Assembly: GCF_037975245.1 (NCBI RefSeq)
Contig: NC_092565.1
Coordinates: 14,599,499 to 14,663,498 of the forward strand
Source of the DNA: Apostichopus japonicus
Lineage: Eukaryota > Echinodermata > Holothuroidea > Aspidochirotida > Stichopodidae
Length of the DNA stretch: 64,000 nucleotides
Direction of reading: 5' to 3'
Shown here: piece by piece, positions 33,666 through 45,878 of the stretch
Layout: each line of letters opens with the position of its first letter
How positions within the stretch are numbered: position 1 is the first letter of the stretch
Program-made: the position numbers and the translations under genes
Notes under the pieces: generated by a model
Told to the model about the DNA's origin: nothing
Database searches by the model: none
What the model saw: only the letters and a program-made list of their open reading frames with translations

Positions 33666-36600
33666 ATGATGGCGAAGGCCAATTTGTACGTCAACCTCTC
33701 AAAGGGAAGGAAAATGCCTCTCCTCGGTTTAGGAACTTGGAAGGTTAGTTACGACGAGTGACATCTGCAATAATAATACATGTTGGTGTACCTGTACAGT
33801 GTCCACTTCCACGAAAGAATTTTTAGGGTTCCATTCTTACTAGTCTTAGGCTATCGTGACCTGCCTACACAGTACTACCTTCCAAAAAGTTTCCTCGACC
33901 GATACATAACTACACTAAGCGTGGCAGTCATTAAGATATCATTACTAACCACACTAGGTATGGCAATGAGACTGTTCATTATTGATTAAATTTAAAGTCC
34001 ATTATGAAGTCCATGAAGAATTTCATTATATACACAAACTAGCCTAAGCAATCCTTAACTCTACACACATTTAAGGTACTTTTGAGTCGTAAGTAAGCAC
34101 AAAATCATGATGATGTTCTATTTGCAGATATCAAGCAAATGAAAATTCGAACCAAATAATGGTGCCTCGTCTTTCCTAACTCTTTGGTGGATTAAAAAAC
34201 TTCAATCAGACAAATGCATTGGCAGATGTATTGACCTTTCTGTTCATTAAATTGATAAATTGAAACAAACTTGATGTACTCTATGTAAAACATGATTAAG
34301 TGACCCTATAAATCCTGCTATTGTAATAGTAAAACTTCCTAACAAACTACTAGTAATAACCTCTGGCCATTCCTCTCCGGCCATCCCTATTTGTTAATTG
34401 GTTTGCTTAAATATTTGGACAACTGTTACATAATTGTTAATTGTTATGTGAGATTAGTCTGAATACAATTAGGCAAAGCAACAGCATCTCTCCTGTTAAT
34501 CATCTCTTCTCATTTTCATTTTTCAGTCTGAACCGTCCAAGTTATCAGCAGCAGTGAAAGCAGCCATAGATACCGGTTACCGTCACATCGACTGTGCTTA
34601 CTGCTATGAGAATGAAGAAGCTGTGGGAGATGGAATACAAGCCAAGATTACTGATGGCACTGTGAAAAGAGAGGACCTGTTCATCACCAGCAAGGTACAA
34701 TATACATACTATATAAAATTACTTGGCTTACAGAATGTAAGCCATGGTTACTGAAGGTACTGTGTAAAGACAGGACCTGTTCATCACCAGCAAGGTACTA
34801 CATACATACTATATAAAATAACTTGACTTATGGAATGTAAGCCAAGATTACTGAAGGTATTCTCACAAGAGAGGACCCATACTGTGCAAAGAGACGATCT
34901 GTCATCACCAGCAAGGTACAATATACATACTATTTTAAAATTACTTGGCTTATAAAATGTAAGCCAAGGTTACTGATGGCACAGTGAAAAGAGGGACCTG
35001 TTCATCAGCAGCAAGGTACTATATATACATACTCTCAAAAATTACTTGGCTTATAGAATGCAAGCCATGGTTACTGAAGGTATTCTCACAAGCGAAGACC
35101 TGTTCATCACCAGCAAGGTACTATATGCTATATAAAGTTACCTGGCTTATGGAATGTAAGCCAAGGTTACTGATGGCACAGTGAAAAGAGAGGACCTGTT
35201 CATCACCAGCAAGGTACAATATACATACTATATAAAATTACTTGGCTTTTAGAATGTAAGCCATGGTTACCGAAGGTATTCTCACAAGAGTGGACCTGTC
35301 CTTTTTTTTTGGCCAACTTGCTTTAAAAGTTATTTCTTTTTCTTTCCAGTTATTTGAAAGTTTTCATCGTTTAGAAGATGTTGAGAGTGGCTTGAAGAAA
35401 TCCCTACAATCTTTGAAGTTGGAATATCTTGATCTATATCTCGTGCACTGGCCATTTGGGATTCAGGTAAAAGTAAAGTAGAATGATCATACTCTGTACC
35501 TCATATACTGGCCATTTTAAGTCATCTATCTGGTGAGAATAATATTGAAGAAGGTAGTCAAAAAATAGTATAGTTATAGACTCATAATCATTGTAAAATA
35601 CAGTATAGAAAGCCTGGAAAACAATAGTTAATAATAGTCAGCCTGCAAAACAGTAGTCAATAATAGTCAGCCTGCAAAACAATAGTCAATAATAGTCAGG
35701 CTGGAAAACAATAGTTAATATCAGTTAAGTCTAGAGTACAGTTGTGGTCAACCTGGAAACAGTAGTTAATTATAGTCAGCCTAGAACACAGTCATTAATT
35801 GTCAGTCTGGAAACAGTATGAAGACAGTTATAGTCAACCTGGAGAACAGGAGTTTATTAGTCGACCTGGAACACAGTAATAGTAGTAATAGTCAACCTGG
35901 GATATAGTAGTTGATACTAGTCAGCCTGGAACACAGTAATGTAATGTAAATATATTCTTAAAAGGCGCATTACATGTAAAAAACATCTCAACGCGTCTCA
36001 CAACATTAAAAGTAGTAAATTACAAACTATAATACCATAATTTCCAGTAAAAAGTTCGCAAAATAAACTCTATGATAAAAGATTAAGAATGCTTTAAATA
36101 TGATAATAATATTCTATAAAACAATCCTGATTAAAAATATTCTTCAAAAAGATGAGTCTTAAGTTTAGATTTAAAACCATCAAAATCGTCCGTTAAAACA
36201 AGTAAGTGTGGTAGAGTAATAGTCAACCTGGGAAATTCTAGTCAATAATAGTCAGCCTGGAACACAATAACAGTCAACCCTGAAAAACAGTAGTGATTCA
36301 GTAGTCAGTAATAGTCAACCCTGAAAACAGTAGTCAGTAATAGTCAACCCTGAAAACAGTAGTCAGTAATAGTCAACCCTGAAAACAGTAGTCAGTAACA
36401 GTCAACCCTGAAAACAGTAGTCGGTAACAGTCAACCCTAAAAACAGTAGTCGGTAACAGTCAACCCTGAAAACAGTAGTCGGTAACAGTCAACCCTGAAA
36501 ACAGTAGTCGGTAATAGTCAACCCTGAAAACAGTAGTCGGTAATAGTCAACCCTGAAAACAGTACTCGGTAATAGTCAACCCTGAAAACAGTAGTGAATC

Positions 36601-39600
36601 AGTAGTCAGTAATAGTCAACCCTTAAAACAGTAGTCAGTAATAGTCAACCCTGAAAACAGTAGTCAGTAATAGTCAACCCTGAAAACAGTAGTCAGTAAT
36701 AGTCAACCCTGATAACAGTAGTCAGTAATAGTCAACCCTGAAAACAGTAGTCAGTAATAGTCAACTCTGAAAACAGTAGTCAGTAATAGTCAACCCTGAT
36801 AACAGTAGTCAGTAATAGTCAACCCTGATAACAGTAGTCAGTAATAGTCAACCCTTAAAACAGTAGTGAATCAGTAGTCAGTAATAGTATGTATGTATGT
36901 ATGTATGTATATGTGATCTTCCCGCAAGCAGGAACTCGCGAAAGAAGCCATGGAGGCTTGTAGACATTAGTCAACTGTAGTCAACAATAGTCAACTGAGC
37001 AAACAGTGTAGTCAACCTAAAAGGCAAGTTATCTTTCAGTTTTCTTGGAACTTATCCCAGATTTATTACCACTTGGTCCCTGTAAAATAGAAAGTTCATT
37101 ACAATATCCTACACAAATTGTTTTAACTGTTCAGTAACCGCTCCTTTTGCAATGTAGGTTTCTCTTTGTTTTACACCTTCTCTTACACAGGCTGTTTAGT
37201 GGATAAGCAGTTTGCTAACAGTTTTGTTTTGTTTTATTTTTATTTATTTTTATGTTTGTTTGTCATCCTTAGAACATTGAAGGTGAGATGTATCCCAAAG
37301 GACCTGATGGGAATACTCTGTTCAATGATGTACACTTCACAGAAACGTGGCAAGTACGATATCTGTACTACCTACCATTTAACCTGTATGACTTTTGCAG
37401 AAATCATTATTACAATGTCCTTATTCTTAGTGTAGCTTTATGAAGACATGTCACATGTTTTTTTTTCTTCCAGGGGATGGAACAGTTAGTGCAGAAAGGC
37501 TTGGTCAAGTCAATTGGGGTCTCAAACTTCAACATATCGCAGATTAAAGAAATTCAAGCCCTCCCAAATAAAGTTCCTATTTCTAATAATCAGGTATTTT
37601 TTTTTCACTCTTTGTATATTGATGTCATTGTGTTTGTCACAGTAAATGTTAAGTATTCATAATTGACATGTTCAGTACCCAGCATAAGTTTACAATAGCT
37701 TGGTCTCTGTATCGGACTGGAGCCATATCATCTCTGAAGAGTGTTTACTAAAGTGTTTCTGTGTGGAAGGTAGTGAAACATTATTGCAGAGTGTAGATGA
37801 AACAAAGTAATATACAGCTTCTTCGTAATGCAGACATCCAATACCTGTACTAAATGGACAGAGATCATTTATCAGGATTAGCTAAAGACTGTTTTCCCAA
37901 TCCACAGATTGAATTATCTCCTTATCTTGTTCAAGATGATTTGGTGAGCTTCTGCAAGTCTCAGGGCATCACTGTCACTGCCTACAGTCCTCTTGGGTCC
38001 CCGGACAGAGAAGAGTAAGCTACTCCACCTCCATTTTCATTTGCTGTAGAATGTCTGGAGCTGGTTGTCTTGTGTGTGCATTACATGTATGTGAACTTCC
38101 TGGGGTCTGAAAACCTTGTGTTGTCATTGGATGTATGTATATTCTCTGGGAGTTGGATGCATTGTGTGGACATTTCATGTACAGTATGTGTTCTCTCTCA
38201 CTGGGATGTTGATGCCTCATAACATGTTTGTGTACATTCTGAGATGTGGATCCAACTTGTGGTCAGTAGATGTTTTTGGTCTGTATGTGGTCATTACATG
38301 TGTGTGTGCTTCCAGGGATCTGCATGCCTTACTTGAAATGGCATGTATGTGCACTTCTTGGAGTCTGACTGCCTTGTGTGGTCATAAATGTATGTGTACT
38401 TCCTGAGGTCTTAATGCCTTGTGTGGTCGTTAAATATACTTCCAGGAGTCTTAATGCCTTGTGTGGTCATTAATGTTATGTGCGCTTCCTATGGTAATGC
38501 CTTGTGTGGTCATTAAATATACTTCCAGGAGCTCTAATGCCTTGTGTGGTCATTAATGTTATGTGCGCTTCCTATGGTAATGCCTTGTGTGGTCATTAAA
38601 TATACTTCCAGGAGCTTTAATGCCTTGTGTGGTCATTAATGTATGTATACATCCTATGGTGTTAATGCCTTGTGTGGTCATTAAATATACTTCCAGGAGC
38701 TTTAATGCCTTGTGTGGTCATAAATGTTTGTGTACTTCCTATGGTGTTTATGCCTTGTGTGGTCATTAAATATACTTCTAGGAGCTTTAATGCCTTGTGT
38801 GGTCATTAATGTATGTGTACTTTTTATGGTGTTAATGCCTTGTGTGGTCATTAAATATACTTCCAGGAGCTTTAATGCCTTGTGTGGTCATTAATGTATA
38901 TGTACTTTTTATGGTGTTAATGCCTTATGTGGTCATTATATATACTTACAGGAGTCTTAATGCCTTATATGGTCATGATATGTACTACCTGGGGTATGGG
39001 TGCCTTTTGTGATTATTACATATATACCTACTGTCTAGATACATTGGTGGCCATGACTTTCATATATGTTTCCTGGGATCTGAATGCCTTGTCATTAAAT
39101 GTTTGTGTACTATAGCAGGATTTTAATTGTTATATTCATAGTAGTCTGATAATTTTATGCTAAACAAATAACTAGATGCGTAGTATACGAATAGTACGAC
39201 ATTATATATTGTGGTATCACAAAGGATGATAAGGAAAAAAGATGATTCCCCCATCACTTCTCCAGTCTCCCAAGTTTTCACACCAGTAGAATTGGTGAAA
39301 GATGGAATTTATTAGATTTTGTTTAAGGTTCCATATTGGAAGACAATCTTAATCTTGTACCCCAACAGTCCTCAGGATGGTGAACCTGTTCTTATGGATG
39401 ATCCTAAACTGATTGATCTTGCCAGGAAGAAAGGGAAGTCGGTGGCACAGATCTTGATCCGATACCATTTACAACAGAATGTGGCGTGCATGCCAAAGAG
39501 CGTGACACCATCCAGAATCCAAGAAAATTTTCAGGTAAGTATAAGTATTTCATACATGAGCTAACACATATTTTACATAATTATATTACAGTAAAGAATT

Positions 39601-41875
39601 GTTGTTTCCTTTCTTTAATCAAGGTTAAAAGGGAAGCCTGTGCTGCACACATTAATATTAAAGAAGTATATAATTGTTAATGATAAAGTACTGGCAGCTA
39701 ATAAAACTTTAGAAAGTTGACAGTACTGTTGTCATAAAACTGTGTTTGGAGAATGTTGCTGGTATGTTTCATACTCTGGTATGTTGGTGGTATGTTTCAT
39801 ACTCTGGTATGTTGCTGGTATGTTTCAGTACTCTTCTTGCGGACACTCATGTACAGAATGTTGTTTCTGTGTCCCACACATAATGCTGGCATCATTAATG
39901 TCATCACAAAACTGATGTTTTGAAGGTTAGCTTCTGTTATGTCATAATCAGTGGCGTAGGAAGGTACTTTTGAGTGGGGGGGGGCTGATGACTGATGGCC
40001 GGCCTGGGGGAGGGGTCTAATGGGAGGGGGTGTTCCCCTCCCATTTGGAATTTTTTTGCATTTCCAGGTGGCCTCAGATGCAATTTGGTGCAATATAGCA
40101 CACTTCAACACCCACTCCATTTTGTAAATAATTTTGCATTTTCACCTGGCCTTAGATGCAATTTGGTGCCCAAATGAGATTTTTTTCTCATTTGGAAATG
40201 ACAAAGGGGTTTTCTGACTTGTGAAGCGGGGGAGCGGAATGATACTTATGCCCCTCCATATTTGTCACTGGGGTGGCTGGTGCCCCCCCCAGCCCCCCCG
40301 GTTCCTACGCCCTTGGTCATAATGAAACCTGAGGTTAAGAAAGTTGTTTCTATATCTCATACATGATCACTTCAGAAATGTCATCGCAACATGTCTTGTG
40401 TGGTGCAAGGATGCAATTACACAGGTTGCAGCAGGAGCATATATACCCACCATGTCTATGTGCTGATGGGTAGTAATTGCACAGGTTGGATCAACAGTGT
40501 CTTTAGCCACTATGCCTATGAGCTGATGGGATGCAAATTCATTACTTGGTTTAGGAGTATCTATACTTTCTATGAGCTAACTGGATGTGATTGCACAGGT
40601 TGGATCAGGAGTATCTGTACCCAGGAGGATGTATACTCTCATGTAATGAGGATCAGATTTTGCTTCAAGTTTGCTTGGAATACAGTAGTAAAGTGTGCTT
40701 CAAGCCAATCAAAATCAATTCAGCTTCAATCAGATTACTGGAGTTAGTCAAAATTGAAACTGGTAAGCATGATTTGTATTAAAGGCTAAAGTTGGGAAAA
40801 CAATTGGGGAGTATTCTAATTTGGTGAATGCTAATTGCTTCAGCTAATTGTTTCTTCGTTATGTATTGCAGAGCCTTCATTTTACGCTGACCGATAGTGA
40901 GGTCAAGGAGCTGAAGTCATTGAACCGAAATCACAGATATTGCACGTACTATGAGTGAGTGATATAAACAGTCTGATTAAGTACTTTTCTTATCGATTTT
41001 ATGGCAACCATGACTGAAAACAGAGTAAATCTGGGTACGATCAAGCTCGTCCCAAAACCCCAACCCTCACTTCACCATCCCCAAAAAATACAAAGATTGT
41101 CACTACTGCTTTTGAAAGTGCATAGGAATAGCAGGTCAAATAGCAGCCAAAAGGAGGAATGATTCAAATCTGCATCTCTTCTTGAGGCTTGCTCACATTT
41201 TTGGGCTTCTTTGTTGGGTGCACCATCCCTTTAACAGACATCTTTATTAAATAACATGAACATCAAGAAGATCAATGTTTATCACAATGCTTTATAAAAA
41301 TGCCTATTAATATGTAATTACTGAGTGGACTTGTCCCTCACTTGGTACAGATTTATAATTTATTGCAATGTAATCATGCATTCTACCAGTCGCAATTGTA
41401 GACTTTGTTTTCAGTGTGCGAACAGTGAACAATGATAGATGCCACAAAAAACAAACAATTGTGCTACAAAATTGCTCATGTCCTTTGATGCTTGTGAAAC
41501 AATAACAATCTGTGGACTCAATGACCTTGCAAGGTATGTTAACTGTAAGAAGGGAAACTTCAGGTTTCAGATTCCTAAAGATTCAGCTATCTATGGTTTT
41601 GAAAAATTCATGCAATTTTTCATTTCTATGTGTATCAGTTTGAAACATTTATGGCATAATTATTTTCCTTGTTTTGACTGTTTGTAAACTTGTTTTGACC
41701 GTTGATTGTTTAATAGTTAATGTATAGTTGTCTAGTTGTTTGGACTGTTTATTGTATTATAATAATTCGTGTTAACTGTATGGACAGTGTATTTATTTAT
41801 TCTATAATTATGTTGTTTTATCTTTCTTTCAGAGCATTTGGCCATCCTCTGCATCCATTTGACCCAACACACTGA
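33666..41875 (+). CDS. Aldo-keto reductase (AKR1-like), copy B
   Basis: Nine exons with the same lengths and phases as copy A: 33666-33743, 34527-34694, 35350-35466, 37273-37353, 37474-37593, 37908-38014, 39369-39534, 40872-40954 and 41833-41875. The protein is again 320 residues, with Asp48, Tyr53, Lys82 and His115 in place. It keeps residues common in the family where copy A differs: [20 protein letters not shown], and SRIQEN in the cofactor-binding loop. The last exon is identical to that of copy A. AATAAA occurs at 42083-42088, about 210 bp after the stop. It is likely an NADPH-dependent cytosolic reductase of small aldehydes or ketones; the substrate is unknown. Introns differ from copy A mainly by insertions and array sizes, which points to a recent duplication with both copies kept open. 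Confidence 0.94.
34670..35310 (+). repeat. Tandem copies of the exon 2 end and its splice donor (copy B)
   Basis: This is the same unit as in copy A but with more copies. CAGCAAG/GTAC ends fall at 34694 (the real exon end), 34794, 34915, 35015, 35117 and 35213. In the correct frame the intron soon meets a stop after the first donor. Confidence 0.85.
35610..36885 (+). repeat. AGTCAACC array with a 29-bp homogeneous expansion (copy B intron 3)
   Basis: The early part is degenerate as in copy A. From about 36260 it becomes about 21 near-identical 29-bp units containing AGTCAACCCTGAAAACAGT. A run of neighbouring units shares AGTCGGTAA in place of AGTCAGTAA, showing local copying. A short (GTAT)n follows at 36887-36910. 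Confidence 0.93.
35946..36215 (-). mobile_element. LINE 3'-end remnant in copy B intron 3 (tentative)
   Basis: It interrupts the AGTCAACC array. On the minus strand it reads [19 protein letters not shown] and then a stop, like the C-terminus of non-LTR reverse transcriptases. The minus-strand 3' end is ATTACATTAC simple sequence. AGTAAT occurs on both sides. Copy A lacks it. Confidence 0.5.
38385..38960 (+). repeat. Expanded TGCCTTGTGTGGTCAT array (copy B intron 6)
   Basis: Two alternating unit types share TTAATGCCTTGTGTGGTCAT. One continues AAATATACTTCCAGGAGC, the other AATGTATGTGTACTT. This forms a higher-order dimer of about 80-90 bp. Copy A has only the unexpanded form. Confidence 0.9.
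39949..40315. mobile_element. hAT MITE, 367 bp, private to copy B (intron 7)
   Basis: It starts CAGTGGCGTAGGAAGG and ends GGTTCCTACGCCCTTG. GTCATAAT is duplicated exactly (39941-39948 and 40316-40323). The matching place in copy A (26932-26939) has one GTCATAAT and no insert. It is related to the copies at 50339 and 61502, in the opposite orientation. Confidence 0.95.
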
Positions 41876-42212
41876 GAAACCTTGGCTTGGGTATCCTGCT
41901 GGGCAACATCGTACATTACATCTGAATAATAACTACTTTCCCTGCTCGAGATGAACTGTGGAAGTCATTCTTTATTTCACTCAAGGGGAACTCGACATGG
42001 TTGACAACAGAATGAAATGTGCCTAAGTGAAAATTTAATTCATCAATTACTAGACTTATGCCCCCAATACTTTCATTTGCAGAATAAAAAAATGTTCGCA
42101 TCTTATTTTGAGTAGCACAATCTGATGAAATTGGCAAACTAACATGGAAGTCTGCTGTCAAGATTATGAATCCAGTTAAATAGAAACATTTTTTTCAGAT
42201 ATTACTGTTCAG

Positions 42213-42531
42213 TCAATATTCAGTGTAGATGTGACAGATAAACGAACACATGATATGATGTATTAACATTCAGTGTAGATGTAACAGATAATGGAACACA
42301 TGATATGATGTATTAACATTCAGTGTAGATGTAACAGATAAAGGAACACATGATATGATGTATTAACATTCAGTGTAGATGTGACAGATAAAGGAACACA
42401 TGATATGATGTATTAACAATCAATGTAGATGTAACAGATAAACGAACACATGATATGATGTATTAACATTCAATGTAGATATAACAGATAAGGAACACAT
42501 GATATGATGTATTAACATTCAGTGTAAATAG
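42213..42531 (+). repeat. 50-bp array, about 6.5 copies, 3' flank of copy B
   Basis: The unit contains ACACATGATATGATGTATTA and CAGTGTAGATGTAACAGAT, repeating every 50 bp from 42251 to 42500. The copy A flank has two units (31227 and 31277). Confidence 0.93.
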
Positions 42532-42829
42532 AATAAAATAGATAGTGATAAAATAAAAATGAATAAAAATGACATTCGTTCTGTCATGCCACATGGGTTT
42601 ACACTTTCCAGATAAGAGTAATAGTCCGCCAAGAACCAGTGTTGTAATCAAGTTCTTTTATTCTTGTATGAATTACTTCCGAGTTTGGCGGTTCCGACTA
42701 CGAAATACCAGACTCCGAGTTCTGCTTGTATGATCCAAGTACCAGCGGCTGAGTACAGCATATTAGAATCTGACTCATGAGTACTTTTTTATCCAAGCTT
42801 TTTTTTTTTTAACATTTGTCGATTAAGAT

Positions 42830-43530
42830 TGGCAGTCACTTTAAATCGGTATATATCTATTTTTAATTTGACAGATATCGTATGACAGCTGGCCATCTGT
42901 ATCCCGTCCCAGGGCCACATATACTTCTTTAAATCATATGTCAATTTAAGTCGACTTATACAAGTTTTAAATTGACAAATACTGATTTATTTCACCTCAA
43001 GAGTCATTTTAAACCGACATCTCCCAGTATCTTAGTGGCTTATAGCAATGTAAAATGATAACCAATTTAAATCTATCTGTAAATGTCAATTTAAAGCTGT
43101 ATATACCGATTTAAATCAACATTTTACAACTTATATCAGTATTACGATGGTCCATCTGTATCAGATCGATGGGAACCAAAATATACCAATTTAAATTGAT
43201 ATATGTCCATTTAAATGGACTTTTACCAGTTTAAATCCACATGTATCAGTTTAATTTGACATCTGCCAATTTAGATTGGTCTATATCATATTAATTATCG
43301 CCATTAAATAGACGTATCATTTTCAAATCTACCTACAGGCCTACTGATTCACTTCTCCAAGGATCAACTTACATCAACATCTACCTGTCTGTCTGTATGT
43401 TGTTTATACCAATGTAAATCGACATATGCCAGTTTTAAAGTGGTATATATCGATTCCCCGTAATCTGATACATCAGGTTGTCTGCCGTCGGTACTTGCCA
43501 AGTTACGTCAGTATATGTCATTTTCAATTA
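42830..43530. repeat. Degenerate TTTAAATCGACAT/ATATGCCAATTTAAA repeat field
   Basis: Dozens of short, imperfect, palindrome-like units (CCAATTTAAATTGATAT, ATTTAAATGGAC and so on) lie at irregular spacing of about 20-40 bp. The same motif appears at about 60150-60430. No open frame or transposon end was seen. Confidence 0.75.
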
Positions 43531-45070
43531 TTGAATTGATGATTACCTTACAGTGACAAAAACCTAACTTGTTTGTCAAATTGAGTTGACTTGGTCAATG
43601 TGGACGAAAGGGAAACCAGGTTCGGTTGCTGGTGTTCATAATTGGTACAAAAAATTACACTAGAGCTCTGTAGGAGGGAGATGAAGTGCACAAAAAGTCA
43701 GAGAGCATAAATGCTGGGAAAATTGATGGCAGTGGGCAATAATGGTATTGCGACTCAAGTACTGTTACATTTCTATATTTGGTATTCACTTCCCGTGCAG
43801 AATTTCGACTCTGCAATTATCCAACAGCGACATTAATAAGCAACATTAATAATGTGCGTAAAAGAACAACATGTCTTTTAAAATCGAATTGGGTTTTGTA
43901 ATGATGTTTTCGAAGATGCAACAGAACCAACAATGTTTACCTTTATGATTAATATAGGGATTGATCCATCACCGGGGAACTGTAACATGATCAGGCAAGC
44001 CACACTTTTAAAGTTTGTTTTGCTTGATGTACAACACGTGTGTGTATCTGTTGCGACTGCCGTGTGTGATAACAGTTTCTAGGTTGTTGCATTTTGTAAA
44101 GATTTGGTATGTGCGGCCACGGAGATCACATGGTAGTGTATTGACTTGATGAATATTTATGCAAATTATAAATTGCAAGCACGAGGCTCGGGAGGTAATT
44201 AACAATTCAGTTAGTAACTAAGGCTGTAACTGAACTACCGAAGTGAAGCTAAACCCATTGTACATCAATGTAGTTATAGGAGAGTTACGCGGCTTCCCTG
44301 TGAGTTGCAGATGAATTAATTTTAATTTAGTTTCATCAGAGGTTTTGCAGCAAGGGCTGTAATTTCTAAGCATACGCAGTTACTCCAGACCGGATCCTAG
44401 TAAATCGGGCCGGAGTGCCGCCGATGACGATCTCGTAAGTTATCGTTATGTTGATTTGATTCTAATTTGAAGCGGTTTATCAGTTTGTGTGGGAAGTAAT
44501 TAATGTATTAACATATTATATATACAGAAGGATGCTTTTCTGTTGCTGTTATACAGAGAGTTATACACTGGACTGTAACTTGGTGGGTTGGTCTGACTTC
44601 ATGAGTGGGGGGTGGGGGGAGGGCGGATCATGGGTGACACAATCGCATGGGTGAACTTGGACTGGTCAAAAAGTAACGCGTGCCTAGGTGTATATGCGTG
44701 TGGGTGTGTGTGTGAACAATATTGTGTCACGAACTCCTGCGAAACCGTAAGACTGATTGACCTCATATTTGGTGGCATGTGCGCATGACCATGGATGTAG
44801 TGCCTCCGTAAAGTATCAAGTCATACACGTTCGAAAATGACCGAAACACTCAAACCATGTGATTATCAGATTTTGCCAATGCAGCACATTAATTAATCTA
44901 ATACGCAAAGGTAACGTAATCAAGGAGGTCAAAGACCTCAAATATGGCAAACCTTGGTGGGTATGTGCCTGGGCATGGGCAGTAAGGTCTCGCGTGAATT
45001 CTGACGTCAGAGGTCATATAACCAGGTCCAGAAATTTTGCCAAAGGGCAAGGTAGCCGAAACCAGAATTT
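43531..45070. other. Intergenic, no confirmed gene
   Basis: Short AGGTCA/TGACCT-rich text occurs near 44745-44960. At 44422 an ATG in CCGCCGATGACG is followed within 11 bases by the good donor GTAAGT, so it could be a tiny first coding exon on the plus strand. No partner exon was found. Confidence 0.4.
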
Positions 45071-45071
45071 A

Positions 45072-45076
45072 TATGG

Positions 45077-45171
<95 letters not shown>

Positions 45172-45172
45172 C
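45072..45172. repeat. (AT)n microsatellite with GT interruptions
   Basis: About 100 bp of AT dinucleotide broken by ATGTAT. The open frames across it are artefacts. Confidence 0.95.
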
Positions 45173-45179
45173 CAAATTA

Positions 45180-45876
45180 AAGATATTATTGCGCACCCCA
45201 CCCCCCCCCCTCTCCTCTACAACCAGGCCTGTAGCGAACATTCGTAATGTGAGGGACGAATTTTTGTATAATTAACACTTAAATTAAGATGATTGTTCAC
45301 CTGGTCACGATACCATATAGGCTCTCCCTCAGTTCGACGGTTAAGGGGAGGGGGTACAACATTTGGCAGACGTTCGTTCTGATATATTTTTTGTTTCGGA
45401 TAGGGGACTACGATTAAGAAATGGTGCCATCCCTTTCCATCATTTAATTTACATTTGTGTAGTACAAGTTTAAACCTTGCCAGTGTAGTATACCACGACG
45501 TGCCTGTGCTATCCTTATCCATGTAAGACGTTTGGTACCTAAGTTTGGGGCCATCCGTCAGGCTCCTCGGTGGCTACGGCCCTGTACATATTAACGATAT
45601 CAAACATTTACGTGTTGGTAGGTATGCCATATCTATGTATTATAGTACAGTAGCGTGCACTGGATTTCAAAGGTATGTGTGAAGGGGAGGTAACACCCTT
45701 CCCCCTCCCACTGCCCGGCTGATTCAGATAAGGGATGGTAAGGGCTTATGAAAGGGCCAGACCAGAGGCGAACGATGAATGTTTTAAAGGGGTATTGGCC
45801 ATGGGGTCTTTGAAGCCGACTCTCTAGTAGGGGTTTAGCGAGGGGCGTTCCCCAGACCAAAAAAATAAATAGAAAC
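45180..45876. other. Intergenic, nothing recognised
   Basis: A poly-C run lies at about 45200. The short open frames lack motifs or splice support. Confidence 0.5.
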
Positions 45877-45878
45877 TA

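Larger units (their letters stand above)
33565..42818 (+). repeat. Tandem duplication, unit B (9.3 kb)
   Basis: This is the homologue of 22164-31628. Its private features are longer donor repeats at about 34670-35310, a LINE-like insertion at about 35946, a 29-bp array at 36260, an expanded array at 38385, a hAT MITE at 39949 and a 50-bp array at 42213. Confidence 0.93.

Noticed and set aside
44422-44440. Tiny first coding exon (ATGACGATCTC then GTAAGT)
   Set aside because: The donor is good but no second exon or promoter element could be matched, so it is not listed as a gene.
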